The notes under the pieces are model-generated. The model saw only the letters and a program-made list of their open reading frames with translations, searched no databases and had not been told where the DNA came from. Shown here piece after piece: positions 17,439 through 29,323 of a stretch of DNA of 64,000 nt (the first letter of the stretch is position 1; every line of letters starts with the position of its first letter). The position numbers were made by a program, and so were the translations under genes. This DNA comes from Hymenobacter duratus (GTDB taxonomy: Bacteria; Bacteroidota; Bacteroidia; Cytophagales; Hymenobacteraceae). The stretch is from contig NZ_JACWZZ010000001.1 in assembly GCF_014698995.1 (NCBI RefSeq), forward strand, positions 620,001 to 684,000. Reading direction: 5' to 3'.

Positions 17439-18449
17439 ATGAAAACTGTTTCCTCCTTCTTCGGCCAACGTTTCCTGTTGGCTGCCTTGTGTGCATGGTT
17501 GCCTGTGGCGTTGGCTTACGGTCAGGACCCGATTCCGAACCGGGTGCCTGCTCCGCAAGCCGCTTACAAGATATCTGCTGAAGTTGACACGGCCCAAGGG
17601 TGGCGGCGAGGCGGAGCCGGTACGCTCAATTTCAGCCAGGTAAGCCTAAGCAACTGGGCGCCAGGCGGACAAAGCTCTTTGTCGTTGCTGGGGCTGGGCA
17701 ATATCTATGCGCACTACCGCGAAGACAAGCACTCCGTGGACCTGGCCGGCAACCTGATTTATGGCCTGCTGAAAGCCGGCAAATCGAGAGTGCGCAAGAA
17801 CGATGACCGCCTGGAATTGAATGCCCGCTATGCCCGCAATTTTGCTCCCAAATGGTCTTATGCCGGCCAGCTAAACCTCAAAACCCAACTGACCCCTACC
17901 AACGACATCGTCAGGACGGATTCACTGCTGTCGAAGTTCTTTGCGCCCGCCTACATCTTGGCTTCTCTGGGCTTTGAGTACAAGCCCAATGATGACTTTT
18001 CACTGTTTCTTTCTCCCGTAACAGGTAAGTTCACAGTAGTCGCCGATCAGGCGCTGGCCGATGCCGGTGCTTTTGGCGTGCGAGCTGCCCGTCTTGGCTC
18101 CGACGGCCGGGCTGTAGCTGGTACCGGCGAAAGGCTGCGTGAGGAGTTAGGCGCTTACATCAATGCCCGCTACCGCCGGCCGCTGCTGCCTAACATTACC
18201 TACCAGACCCGACTGGAGTTGTTCAGCAACTACGCCCACAATCCACAGAACGTGGATGTGAACTGGGAAAACCTGCTGGATTTCAAGGTCAATAAGTTCT
18301 TTAGTGCCAGTGTGGCTACTACCCTCGTGTACGACGACGACATTTTGGTGCCGCTGAACGTGGACGAGCAGAACGGAGACCCCACTGCCCGCGGCAGACG
18401 CATACAATTCAAGGAAACGCTGGGTATTGGACTGACTTACAAGTTTTAA
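17439..18449 (+). CDS. DUF3078 outer-membrane-type protein
   Basis: A 336-residue exported protein with a signal peptide ending before Gln29 (WLPVALAYG then QDPI). It carries the DUF3078 pattern of Bacteroidota: GWRRGGAGTLNFSQVSLSNWAPGG, then KSRVRKNDDRLELNARYARNF, then alternating hydrophobic beta strands ending in GIGLTYKF. The closing aromatic residue and strand pattern suggest an outer-membrane beta barrel. The function is unknown. It probably forms a transcription unit with the small secreted protein downstream. Confidence 0.88.
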   Translation: MKTVSSFFGQRFLLAALCAWLPVALAYGQDPIPNRVPAPQAAYKISAEVDTAQGWRRGGAGTLNFSQVSLSNWAPGGQSSLSLLGLGNIYAHYREDKHSVDLAGNLIYGLLKAGKSRVRKNDDRLELNARYARNFAPKWSYAGQLNLKTQLTPTNDIVRTDSLLSKFFAPAYILASLGFEYKPNDDFSLFLSPVTGKFTVVADQALADAGAFGVRAARLGSDGRAVAGTGERLREELGAYINARYRRPLLPNITYQTRLELFSNYAHNPQNVDVNWENLLDFKVNKFFSASVATTLVYDDDILVPLNVDEQNGDPTARGRRIQFKETLGIGLTYKF

Positions 18450-18557
18450 AGATTTTGAACTAACTTGGGGACCCACCCGTTGCCGCGCCATAGGCCCGAA
18501 GCCACCCCCTTTGCCTTCCCTGGTCGGTACTCAATGCTTTTCCACCCGCTTCCGCGC

Positions 18558-19010
18558 ATGAAAAAACTGATTGCAACCACTTTGTTGGCCTCCGCCGGCC
18601 TGCTTAGCCAGCCCGCTCACGCTCAGGCTCCTCGTTCTACATCTGAAGACCAGGTGCGGCAGGCCAACGAGCAGGGCCTGCGCAAAAGCAAGCGCAAGGC
18701 TTCCTCCGCCGATATTGCCAACATGCAGCGGCGCATGAACATGAACCCCGAGGATGCCAAGCGCGACCAGCAGATCGAGCTGCTGGAGGCGCGCGCAGGC
18801 GGGTCGGCCAATACCAGCTTCGGACGGGCTTCGGGGCCGGCGCGGCAGTATGAGAAAGGTTCTGGGGGCTTTACGGTGCGCAAATTTAAAGCGGGCAAGC
18901 ATACCCGTAACGCCATGATGAAGAAGGGGGAAGGACGTGCTGCTCCTGGTATCGACCCCAAAGGCAAGCCGCTCAATCATAAAAAGAAGAAGCGCTTCCT
19001 GCCTTTTTAA
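18558..19010 (+). CDS. Small basic secreted protein, unknown function
   Basis: A 150-residue protein of no recognised family. The ATG at 18558 gives a good signal peptide (MKKLIATTLLASAGLLSQPAHA, then QAPR); in-frame starts at 18465 (TTG) and 18534 would break it. The mature part is rich in Lys, Arg, Gly and Asn, predicted disordered or helical (RQANEQGLRKSKRKASSADI), and ends in NHKKKKRFLPF. Such a basic exported protein might bind DNA, lipid A or acidic polysaccharide, but nothing in the sequence proves it. It lies 108 bases after the DUF3078 gene. Confidence 0.75.
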   Translation: MKKLIATTLLASAGLLSQPAHAQAPRSTSEDQVRQANEQGLRKSKRKASSADIANMQRRMNMNPEDAKRDQQIELLEARAGGSANTSFGRASGPARQYEKGSGGFTVRKFKAGKHTRNAMMKKGEGRAAPGIDPKGKPLNHKKKKRFLPF

Positions 19011-19043
19011 AGGCACAGAAACTTCTATGCAATAAGAAAGAAA

Positions 19044-19074
19044 AAAAGCCCCGGCGCATCGCTCCGGGGCTTTT
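19044..19074 (+). terminator. Terminator after the small basic protein gene
   Basis: AAAAGCCCCGG (19044-19054) pairs with CCGGGGCTTTT (19064-19074), 33 bases after the stop. Confidence 0.8.
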
Positions 19075-19421
19075 CGCATCTTCAGCGGTTTCGAGGCCAC
19101 CGTTCGCCCTCGATGCTGCTAAAGAAGAACTGAGTTGCGGTACGTGCTGCACAGGCTGGCAGCACAAATAGGTGTGGTGTCAGGATAGTTGGCGCTTGCT
19201 TGGGTCCCAGCCGGGCCCCGGCAGTGCCATTGAGGATTCCGGGGCCGCTGTTGCGGAGGAGCCAGCCGAGGTGTTGCTGCACAGCGAGAGGTAGCAGACC
19301 GGCGCCGGCATATGGCAGTGGCAGGAAGCGGGACGTTTGCTCAGTGGAGGACAAGTACGGCGCATAATGCTGGATTCTGTATGGTACCAGTGAGGAAGGC
19401 GGCTTTTGAGCGCCTGCCGTG
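19075..19421. other. Intergenic region without a supported gene
   Basis: About 350 bases between convergent genes. Short minus-strand open frames exist (for example 19082-19354), but they show no family, signal peptide or promoter. A decayed gene is possible but cannot be shown. Confidence 0.5.
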
Positions 19422-20054
19422 CTATAGTTTGGCCAGCGCGTTCAGGTCGATGTCGCGGGCTACTTGCTTCACGAAATCAGTATTATTCTGCCCATCCGAT
19501 TCCACCGCTACAAAGAATCTGTCGCCGACTCCCAAGGCTACGCTGGCCTTGTGCTCTTTCTTCTGCAGCGTTTCCCAGCCCTTCACATTGGCTATGCCCA
19601 GGTCGCAGCCGCGCATGAGTTCTTCATCATTCTCCTGCGAAAAGCCTGCTGACATCATGGCCGTGGCGCCGGCGTAAAGGGCATTTGCCCCATTGTAGTC
19701 TATAAGCTGCACCTTCAGGTGCTGGTCGCCTTTCCTGTACGTCTGTTCGCAGCTGGAATAGCTGATACCGCTCATGTTCACGGATTCGCCCTTGGGGTCA
19801 CCTACCGGCATAAAACCAGCAATGCTTCCTGGCAGATAGCGCTGTAGGTCCTTGTAATTGAGGGAGACTGTGTCGCCCCGCTCGGTCCGTACTGCCCGCT
19901 TCTTCTCGGCGGCCTCCAGTGCGGCTCCCATATTCTTCGCAGCCCGGGCGCTTGTAGCAACGGCTGTGTAGGTACTGCGGGCCTCATCAAGCTGCCCGCA
20001 GGAAGCAAGCAGAGCTATTTCTGTGAGGACCAGAAGAGTTGCGAAGTTGTTCAT
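19422..20054 (-). CDS. Hypothetical lipoprotein
   Basis: A 210-residue predicted lipoprotein. The ATG at 20054 gives the signal MNNFATLLVLTEIALLASC with lipidated Cys19; the open frame extends to 20213 but without a secretion signal. The mature part has an Ala-rich helix (ARAAKNMGAALEAAEKKRAV) and then an alpha/beta region (SLNYKDLQRYLPGSIAGFMP ... LKVQLIDYNGANALYAGAT). This resembles uncharacterised Bacteroidota proteins that monitor or bind ligands, but no family is claimed. It is monocistronic. Confidence 0.75.
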   Translation of the reverse strand: MNNFATLLVLTEIALLASCGQLDEARSTYTAVATSARAAKNMGAALEAAEKKRAVRTERGDTVSLNYKDLQRYLPGSIAGFMPVGDPKGESVNMSGISYSSCEQTYRKGDQHLKVQLIDYNGANALYAGATAMMSAGFSQENDEELMRGCDLGIANVKGWETLQKKEHKASVALGVGDRFFVAVESDGQNNTDFVKQVARDIDLNALAKL

Positions 20055-20381
20055 AGCAGAAGCAGAAAAGAATCGGGGCGGGGTGTGCTGAACTGCGGCA
20101 GAGCGGCCTGTTTTCAGGAGTATATCACAGTCTTGTTCCGCTGACGTCTCGAGGTTATCGATGAAGAAACAGCACCCCCGGAAAGATTGCTGAGGCGTGG
20201 CAAGCGCTACCATGCGAGCTGCCCAAGTCAGTGCTATTGCTACCAGTCAGGTGAGCTATGCGTCTACATCAAGGCCTGAGTGACAGGCGGTTGTTCAATC
20301 CAATCATGAACTGATACAAAACTACCTTTCTGCCTCCCCGAGGTCAATAGCATAATGATGTGACAGCCACGTCCAAACGCA
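20055..20381. other. Intergenic region, no gene seen
   Basis: Upstream of the lipoprotein gene and downstream of infB. One possible TAnnTTTG box on the minus strand (TAGTTTTG, 20317-20324) would give a leader of about 250 bases. No RNA gene or credible open frame was found. Confidence 0.5.
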
Positions 20382-20415
20382 AACGCCCCCTACTGCCAAA
20401 GCAGTAGGGGGCGTT
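20382..20415 (-). terminator. Terminator after infB
   Basis: A perfect 15-base stem (20382-20396 with 20401-20415) with a CAAA loop, 24 bases past the infB stop. Confidence 0.85.
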
Positions 20416-20438
20416 GTACCTATCGAAACGGGTTACAC

Positions 20439-23489
<3,051 letters not shown>

Positions 23490-23522
23490 TCTATGCTCGC
23501 GAACGATACTCTTATCTTGGTG

Positions 23523-23530
23523 CAAAGGTA
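23523..23530 (-). promoter_or_regulatory. Internal -7 box (TACCTTTG) for infB
   Basis: Lies between nusA and infB on the minus strand, about 33 bases before the infB ATG. infB can therefore probably be transcribed on its own. Confidence 0.55.
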
Positions 23531-23542
23531 CTATTTTAAATG

Positions 23543-23576
23543 GAGCCAGCCGGTGTTAAATCAAGCCGGCTGGCTC
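23543..23576 (-). terminator. Hairpin between nusA and infB
   Basis: GAGCCAGCCGG (23543-23553) pairs with CCGGCTGGCTC (23566-23576), an 11-base perfect stem. On the minus strand it is followed by the A/T-rich CATTTAAAATAG and then the infB promoter box. It could be a full or partial terminator. Confidence 0.6.
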
Positions 23577-23611
23577 AATCTAACGCCTTTGCCGGGCCGA
23601 AGCCCGCGCGC

Positions 23612-24907
23612 TCATTGCGCGTTGTCGCTGGCAGTGGAGGTTTCTGCTTCGTCGGTGCTCTCTTCTTCGCCTTCAAATTCGTTGCGGATGATGCGGAAAA
23701 CATCTTCTACAGTCTCTTCTTCCAGCTCCGTGCGGCGCACAATATCTTCTTTGCTCACAGCTAATACCGACCGGCCCGTATCGAGGCCGATTTTCTTGAG
23801 CTCGTCAATAATCCAAGACTCCATCTCATCCGAGAATTCGTCGAGGGCAATGTCTTCTTCGTAGTCGCCGGCATCCCGGAATACGTCGATTTCCATACCG
23901 ACGAGGCGGCTGGCCAGCTTGATGTTGGCGCCGCCCCGGCCGATGGCCAGCGAAACCTGGTCTGGCTTCAGGAACACTGAAACCCGGCCGGTTTGTTCGT
24001 TTATCTTCATCGACGTGAGCTTGGCCGGCGACAGGGCCCGTGCAATATAAAGCTCCAGATTGTCGGTATAGTTAATCACGTCGATGTTCTCGTTCTCCAG
24101 CTCACGCACTACGGCGTGAATACGGGAGCCTTTCATACCAACGCAGGCGCCTACCGGGTCAATGCGGTCATCGTAGCTTTCTACGGCTACTTTGGCCCGC
24201 TCGCCCGGCTCGCGCACAATGTTCTTGATGGTGATGAGGCCATCGTAGATTTCGGGTACTTCCTGCTCGAACAGACGCTCTAGGAAGGCTGGCGCAGCCC
24301 GCGACAGAATGATCTTGGGCGTACCGTTGATGATTTCCACCTTGTGTACTACGGCGCGCACGGAGTCGCCTTTGCGGTAGCGGTCTTTCGGAATCTGCTC
24401 GCCTTTGGGCAGTACCAGTTCATTCTCGTCCTTGTCGAGAATGAGAGCCTCACGGCTCCATACCTGATACACTTCGCCGGCAATGATTTCGCCCACCTGA
24501 TCTTTATAGGTCTGGTAGAGGTGGTCGCGCTCCAGGTCCTTCACGCGCTGAATCAGCGTCTGACGGGCCATAAGCACGGCGCGACGGCCAAAGTCTTCCA
24601 GCTTTACCTCTTCCGTAACCTGTTCGCCTACCTCAAAATCGGGCTCGATCTTCTGTGCTTCGGCCAGCGGAATTTTGTCGTGGTCCCAGATGTCCTCCGA
24701 GTCGTCATCCACAATCTCACGGTTGCGGTAGATTTCCAGGTCGCCCTTGTCCACGTTGAGGATGACGTCGAAGTTGGCGTCATCGGTGTACTTTTTGCGA
24801 ATCATCGTGCGGAACACATCTTCCAGGATGCTCATCATCGTGGGACGGTCGATGTTTTTGCTCCGGGCGAATTCGGCAAACGATTCAATCAGGACGTTGC
24901 TGTTCAT
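23612..24907 (-). CDS. nusA: Transcription termination/antitermination factor NusA
   Basis: A 431-residue RNA-polymerase-binding factor that tunes pausing, termination and antitermination. The N-terminal polymerase-binding domain is at about 1-130 (MNSNVLIESFAEFARSKNID), with an S1 RNA-binding domain at about 135-205. KH domains follow, with VGACVGMKGSRIHAVVREL and VSLAIGRGGANIKLASRLVG carrying the GxxG loops. It ends in a short acidic tail without the extra C-terminal acidic repeats of E. coli, which is usual for Bacteroidota. It lies in the rimP-nusA-infB order. Confidence 0.96.
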   Translation of the reverse strand: MNSNVLIESFAEFARSKNIDRPTMMSILEDVFRTMIRKKYTDDANFDVILNVDKGDLEIYRNREIVDDDSEDIWDHDKIPLAEAQKIEPDFEVGEQVTEEVKLEDFGRRAVLMARQTLIQRVKDLERDHLYQTYKDQVGEIIAGEVYQVWSREALILDKDENELVLPKGEQIPKDRYRKGDSVRAVVHKVEIINGTPKIILSRAAPAFLERLFEQEVPEIYDGLITIKNIVREPGERAKVAVESYDDRIDPVGACVGMKGSRIHAVVRELENENIDVINYTDNLELYIARALSPAKLTSMKINEQTGRVSVFLKPDQVSLAIGRGGANIKLASRLVGMEIDVFRDAGDYEEDIALDEFSDEMESWIIDELKKIGLDTGRSVLAVSKEDIVRRTELEEETVEDVFRIIRNEFEGEEESTDEAETSTASDNAQ

Positions 24908-25026
24908 CTGATTTAAATTGTTGGTTATTGGGTGTTACTGGCCAGAATTGCTGGATGGAATTGAGTGCTAAACTGCCAGGGCAGTAGTGCTCAACATTAC
25001 TCAACAATTTCTAACGAGCAATCATT

Positions 25027-25497
25027 CTATTTAAACGAAATGACGATTCGGGCTTCCTGAATGTCGGTGAATGGCACCAGGATGGCGGGGAGCGTCTTTT
25101 TTTTGTTTTTGTCCTTCACCACTTCGGCCAGCTGGATGCCTTCGGCTTCGGTAGCTTCCAGCGTGCCGGTTTTCTCAGTGCCGTCCTGCAGCTTCAGGCT
25201 GAAGGTGCGGCCTACGTGCCGGGTGTACTGGCGCGGGTCGGTCAGCGGCTGGTCGGCACCGGGTGAGGTAACTTCGAGCGAGTAGGTGGCATCTTCGCCG
25301 TAGTGCTCATCAATGCGCTTGGCAAGCCGACGGCTCACTTTGGCACACTCATCAATGCCCAGGCCCTGCTCACTGTCGAGGGTGACGGTGATTTTGGGCC
25401 GGATAGCATCGGATACGCTCAGGTCTACCACGAACAGATCGAAGCCGGCAAGGCTATCCTGAAGCATCTCCGCAATGAGGTTTTGATCGAAATTCAT
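25027..25497 (-). CDS. rimP: Ribosome maturation factor RimP
   Basis: A 156-residue factor needed for maturation of the 30S ribosomal subunit. It has the N-terminal alpha/beta domain with VVDLSVSDAIRPKITVTLDS and GLGIDECAKVSRRLAKRID, the signature YSLEVTSPGADQPLTDPRQY, and a C-terminal SH3-like domain. The ATG at 25497 gives the family N-terminus; the upstream extension to 25569 runs through a leader hairpin. A TATATTTG box at 25567-25574 is its likely promoter. Confidence 0.95.
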   Translation of the reverse strand: MNFDQNLIAEMLQDSLAGFDLFVVDLSVSDAIRPKITVTLDSEQGLGIDECAKVSRRLAKRIDEHYGEDATYSLEVTSPGADQPLTDPRQYTRHVGRTFSLKLQDGTEKTGTLEATEAEGIQLAEVVKDKNKKKTLPAILVPFTDIQEARIVISFK

Positions 25498-25523
25498 CTG
25501 GACTTGAACCGGGTGATAAAAGA

Positions 25524-25548
25524 AAGAGGGGACGCTACGTCCCCTCTT
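25524..25548 (-). terminator. Hairpin in the rimP leader (terminator or attenuator)
   Basis: AAGAGGGGACG (25524-25534) pairs perfectly with CGTCCCCTCTT (25538-25548) around a 3-base loop, and on the minus strand is followed by TCTTTTAT. It lies after the T9SS gene but also between the rimP promoter box and the rimP ATG, so it may terminate the upstream transcript, attenuate rimP, or both. Confidence 0.65.
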
Positions 25549-25566
25549 CACAATCCGAATACTGCG

Positions 25567-25574
25567 CAAATATA
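25567..25574 (-). promoter_or_regulatory. -7 box (TATATTTG) for rimP-nusA
   Basis: Matches TAnnTTTG on the minus strand, upstream of the leader hairpin, implying a leader of about 60 bases. Confidence 0.5.
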
Positions 25575-25626
25575 CGGCAAGAAACCGCCGAAAGCAAGCG
25601 CCAGCCTGCTGCTGGGCCTTTAGTAC

Positions 25627-28600
25627 CTACCGGGTTATCTCCACCCAGCCTTTGGCACGCCGGTTATCCGTGTCGCGTAGCAGGTAGTAGTAGATGCCGT
25701 TGGGAAGGCCCTGTCCGCCCCAGTTGTTGTGATACTCCTTGCTTTCGAATACCAGGGTGCCCCAGCGGTTGAACACCTGCAGGCGGGTTGGCTTGCAGCT
25801 AAAGCGCGGCTTGAAGGAATCGTTGAGCGAGTCGCCGTTGGGGGTGATGATGTTGGGGACCAGTACGTCGCCTACCACGACCGGCGCGAAGGCCGTTTCT
25901 ACTACGCAGCCGGCATAGCGGGCCACGAGCCGCACGTTATACGTGCCGCTGTTCTCATACAAGTGAGACGGACTGATTTCGGTAGAGTGCGGCGAACCGT
26001 CGCCAAAATCCCAGTCGTAGGTGCCGCCGGGCAATATGGGCTCAAACTGGCAGGTAAACGGGGCGAGGCCGGTATAACGGGGCGAGGCCGCGCATTCCGG
26101 CAGGTTCAACGCTACATTGGCAGCGGAAGTAGGCGCCAGCAACACGGTGCGCGTATCGGAGTTGGTGCAGCCGTTGGAGGTATAGTTGTAGGTGAGCGAG
26201 AAAATGCCACCCCGGTTGTTGGTATTGGGCGGAGTGAAAAGCCCGTTCGGGGTGACGCCGGTGCCGCTCCAGGTGCCGCCGGCCGGACTCATGCCACGCA
26301 GCTGAAACGGGTTGGTCTGGTCGGCGCAGAGCGTGGTGTCGGGGCCGGCCTGCACCTGCGGCAACTGGCTGACGACTACCGTCTGGGTGCCTACGCCGCA
26401 GCCTAGCGTATCAGAAACGGAGTAGGTGAGAGTGTGTGTGCCAATGCCGGCGGTGGCCGGGTTGAAAACACTGCCCGACATGCCCGGCCCGCTGAACGTG
26501 CCGCCGGCCGGAGTAGCCACCATGTTCACACTACCCGACGTAATGCACTTCGGTGGAACAGGGGTGATGGTGACAGGCCGCTCTGGTGTAACCGTGATTT
26601 TCAGCGGACGGGTACTGACGCAGGTACCGGTAGACGCCACCGAGTAAGTGAGAACGTTGACCCCCAGACGGGCCGGAACCGGCGTGAACTGGTAGCCGCC
26701 GCCCGGAATGGCCGTAACGCCCGGCCCGGTCCAGGTGCCCCCGGCTGGTGAGCCGGTCAGGGCCAGCGGAGCACTATTGACGCATACGTAGCGGCTCGGG
26801 CCTGGGTCGGCCACGATAATGCCGAAGTCGATTTTAAACGCGGCGTTGTTGCAGTTGCCAGCCCGGTTGGTAGCCGAGTAGGTATTGGCGCCCGGTGGTA
26901 TCGGGAAGGCAGATGTGCCGCCGCAGCCGCCGCATACCGCCTGATAAATCACCCCTTTCTTGTCGAAGCGCGACGTGCCGCCGTCCACATGCTCGCCGCG
27001 GCCGCCCTGCTCCCCATAGAACGTGGCGTACTCCAGGGCCGTCATGCCGGGCCGAAACTGCGCCAGGTAGAAGTCAGAGCCGTCGGTATTGGCCTGAATG
27101 GCGTTGGCCGTGACGGGAAGCCCCAGCGTGGAGCTGAAATTTCGCGGAATGGTAGGATCATCGACTCCCGGATCATTGACCCTACCGCCCCAGCCGCTGA
27201 TATAGATCCGCTCACAGTCATCGACGAGGAAAGCGGAGAGAGAAATGTCGGGGAAGAGGGTGCTGCCACTACCAAAGCGGGTACTGTAGAGCGTGCTGCT
27301 GAGGGTGGGGTCGAGCTTCTGAATGAATTGCCGGCCATTCGGTGCCCCATAGAGACCCGGGCTGATGGGAATACTGCCCTGCGTCTGGCCCAGCAGATAT
27401 ACGTTGCTGGCGGCATCCAGCTGCACGAAGAAAACTTGGTCGTAGGCAATAGTGCCGATGTACGAGGACTGTAACACGGAAGAGCCGGTGCTGCTCAGGT
27501 GCGTAATGAAGCCGTCCAGCACGCCCCTGAACGTGGGCTGCACAGTGCCGGTGGTGGCTGGAAAGTTAGTGCTCAGGGTGCCACCAGCCACATACACGCC
27601 GCGCGTGGCATCTACCTGCAGCGAGTAAGCCGCATCAGAACTGGCTCCGCCTAGGTAGGTAGACCAGAGCAGGCTGCGTACGTCTGCCGAGAGTTTCAGC
27701 ACTACCGCATCGAAGGCGCCGCCCTGAAAGCTGGTGCGGTAGCCGTTGGGAGTAGGGAAGTTGGGGCTGCTTGTAACGGAGGCTACATAAATATTGCCGT
27801 CGCCATCCGTCGTGACATCCCCCCGAAACTGGTCGCCGTAGTTGACGACGGGCGAGCCAGGCAATCCGTCGACGGTGCCGCCAGCCGTAAAAACCGAAAC
27901 CACTCCATCGGTGCCAGAGCCGCCCACATAAGTGCTTCCCAGTAGGGTCGTACCGTTGGCCGAGAGTTTGGCAATGAACAGGTCCGCTCCATTGTGATAT
28001 TTGAGCGGCTCATAATCATTATCGGGGTTGATTTGCGGTCCGCCGTTGTGGGTAATGTCGTATGCGCCGGCAGTCACAGGAAAGTTGTTGGAGCCGGTAG
28101 AGCCCAGTATCACCAGCTCGCCCTGCGGATTGACGACCATGCTGTGCGGTACCTCCGCGCTGTTGCCACCCACATAGGTGGCATAGAGGCGGGCGGCAGA
28201 GCCATTCACCGCCGTGTTGTACTTGATGATGCCCACATCGGTGCCCCCGCTGAAGGTAGTGCGGAACGCGCCGGGCGAAATAGGGAAGCCATTATCGAAG
28301 ACGGCCCCGCCTGAATACATGTTGCCCTGCGCGTCGTAGGTGGCCGTAAATCCCCAGTTATCGGCCTGAGAGCCGGTGAAGGAAGAAAAGATGACTGTGG
28401 GGTCGATGGTGAGGGGGCGGCGCCGGTCGTACTTGCCCAGCCGGAAGCTCACGGTAGTGCCCTGCAGTTCGAAGGCGCACGGCACGGCCACCCGCCGGCC
28501 ATTGATTTCCTGCCACGCCTTGGGAGCCTGCTCGGTCACGTTCCCCACGGAAGTCTGAGCCAGCAGGCTGCCGTCCGGGGTAAGGCTGAGCTTGTCCAGG

Positions 28601-29184
28601 CCAGTGTAACGCATCCGAATAACGGCCGGCTTGCTGCCGGGCGCTACCTCAAAGTCGTACTCGAGCTTCTGAGCGGCGTTTTCGTAGAGCACGGCCCCAA
28701 TGCCGGGATACAGGTTGGTGTAGCGCAGGCGCCGGAAGCCGCGGGCATTGCTGGCCCAGCGCTTGGGGTCTTTGCCCCGGAAATAATTGTAAGGAGCCGG
28801 GGTGCCTTCTTCGCCGGCCATAGCGGGGGCGGGGTTGGCGCCCTCAAACGTGACGGTGTAGGCATGGCCGCGCAGCTCGTCGGGGTTGGCGGGTTTGGGA
28901 GCCGCTCCCGTCTCGCCCTTGCCCTTGCGGGCATGCCGGCCCAGCGCTTTCGGGTCGAGGAAGCTGTAGGTGAAGCCCGCCGAAGTCAGGAACAGGCGGC
29001 CGCTCGGCAGGGCCGCCGCATAGCGCGCCGGGCCATCCCACTGGCCTTTGTTTTCGACAAACTCCAACGAGGCTGTTTCGGGTGCCACGGCACCAGATTT
29101 TACAGGGCTGGCCAGTCCGGATGCGGCAGGGATGGTAGCCAGCAGAAAGCCAGCGTAAAAGAAGCGTACAGTAGAAAGAAACAT
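25627..29184 (-). CDS. Large T9SS-exported protein: DUF7948, SBBP-type repeats, PKD and gliding-motility C-terminal domain
   Basis: A 1185-residue surface or secreted protein. After an N-terminal signal comes a DUF7948-like domain (about 40-260, EFVENKGQWDGPARYAAALP). A long stretch of beta-propeller SBBP-type repeats fills about 270-720 (repeats such as GGSGTDGVVSVFTAGGTVDG and LGGASSDAAYSLQVDATRGV). Ig-like repeats follow at about 790-1010, then a PKD domain with YDWDFGDGSPHSTEISPSHL. The type B T9SS sorting domain ends it (VPNIITPNGDSLNDSFKP ... LQVFNRWGTLVFESKEYHNN). This C-terminus directs export through the type IX system. An adhesin-like role is likely; no enzyme motif was seen. Confidence 0.92.
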   Translation of the reverse strand: MFLSTVRFFYAGFLLATIPAASGLASPVKSGAVAPETASLEFVENKGQWDGPARYAAALPSGRLFLTSAGFTYSFLDPKALGRHARKGKGETGAAPKPANPDELRGHAYTVTFEGANPAPAMAGEEGTPAPYNYFRGKDPKRWASNARGFRRLRYTNLYPGIGAVLYENAAQKLEYDFEVAPGSKPAVIRMRYTGLDKLSLTPDGSLLAQTSVGNVTEQAPKAWQEINGRRVAVPCAFELQGTTVSFRLGKYDRRRPLTIDPTVIFSSFTGSQADNWGFTATYDAQGNMYSGGAVFDNGFPISPGAFRTTFSGGTDVGIIKYNTAVNGSAARLYATYVGGNSAEVPHSMVVNPQGELVILGSTGSNNFPVTAGAYDITHNGGPQINPDNDYEPLKYHNGADLFIAKLSANGTTLLGSTYVGGSGTDGVVSVFTAGGTVDGLPGSPVVNYGDQFRGDVTTDGDGNIYVASVTSSPNFPTPNGYRTSFQGGAFDAVVLKLSADVRSLLWSTYLGGASSDAAYSLQVDATRGVYVAGGTLSTNFPATTGTVQPTFRGVLDGFITHLSSTGSSVLQSSYIGTIAYDQVFFVQLDAASNVYLLGQTQGSIPISPGLYGAPNGRQFIQKLDPTLSSTLYSTRFGSGSTLFPDISLSAFLVDDCERIYISGWGGRVNDPGVDDPTIPRNFSSTLGLPVTANAIQANTDGSDFYLAQFRPGMTALEYATFYGEQGGRGEHVDGGTSRFDKKGVIYQAVCGGCGGTSAFPIPPGANTYSATNRAGNCNNAAFKIDFGIIVADPGPSRYVCVNSAPLALTGSPAGGTWTGPGVTAIPGGGYQFTPVPARLGVNVLTYSVASTGTCVSTRPLKITVTPERPVTITPVPPKCITSGSVNMVATPAGGTFSGPGMSGSVFNPATAGIGTHTLTYSVSDTLGCGVGTQTVVVSQLPQVQAGPDTTLCADQTNPFQLRGMSPAGGTWSGTGVTPNGLFTPPNTNNRGGIFSLTYNYTSNGCTNSDTRTVLLAPTSAANVALNLPECAASPRYTGLAPFTCQFEPILPGGTYDWDFGDGSPHSTEISPSHLYENSGTYNVRLVARYAGCVVETAFAPVVVGDVLVPNIITPNGDSLNDSFKPRFSCKPTRLQVFNRWGTLVFESKEYHNNWGGQGLPNGIYYYLLRDTDNRRAKGWVEITR

Positions 29185-29277
29185 AGATAAATCGTAAACA
29201 GAGAAGCTAAAAGTACAACGAAAACTGGTCTTGATCCGCGCGCAAAAATCGGGCCCGGCGCCTAGCCGGCTTCCGCT

Positions 29278-29285
29278 TACCTTTG
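29278..29285 (+). promoter_or_regulatory. -7 box (TACCTTTG) for the EEP-family gene
   Basis: Matches TAnnTTTG. Its position places transcription start near 29291, downstream of the TTG that opens the longest frame, so it decides the start of the next gene. Confidence 0.55.
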
Positions 29286-29323
29286 CACATCACCGCCGGT
29301 CTGTGGGCCGGGTTGCTTCTGCC

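Noticed and set aside
19082-19354. Possible small minus-strand gene between the basic protein and lipoprotein genes
   Set aside because: No family, signal peptide, promoter or coupling; judged random, although a decayed gene cannot be excluded.
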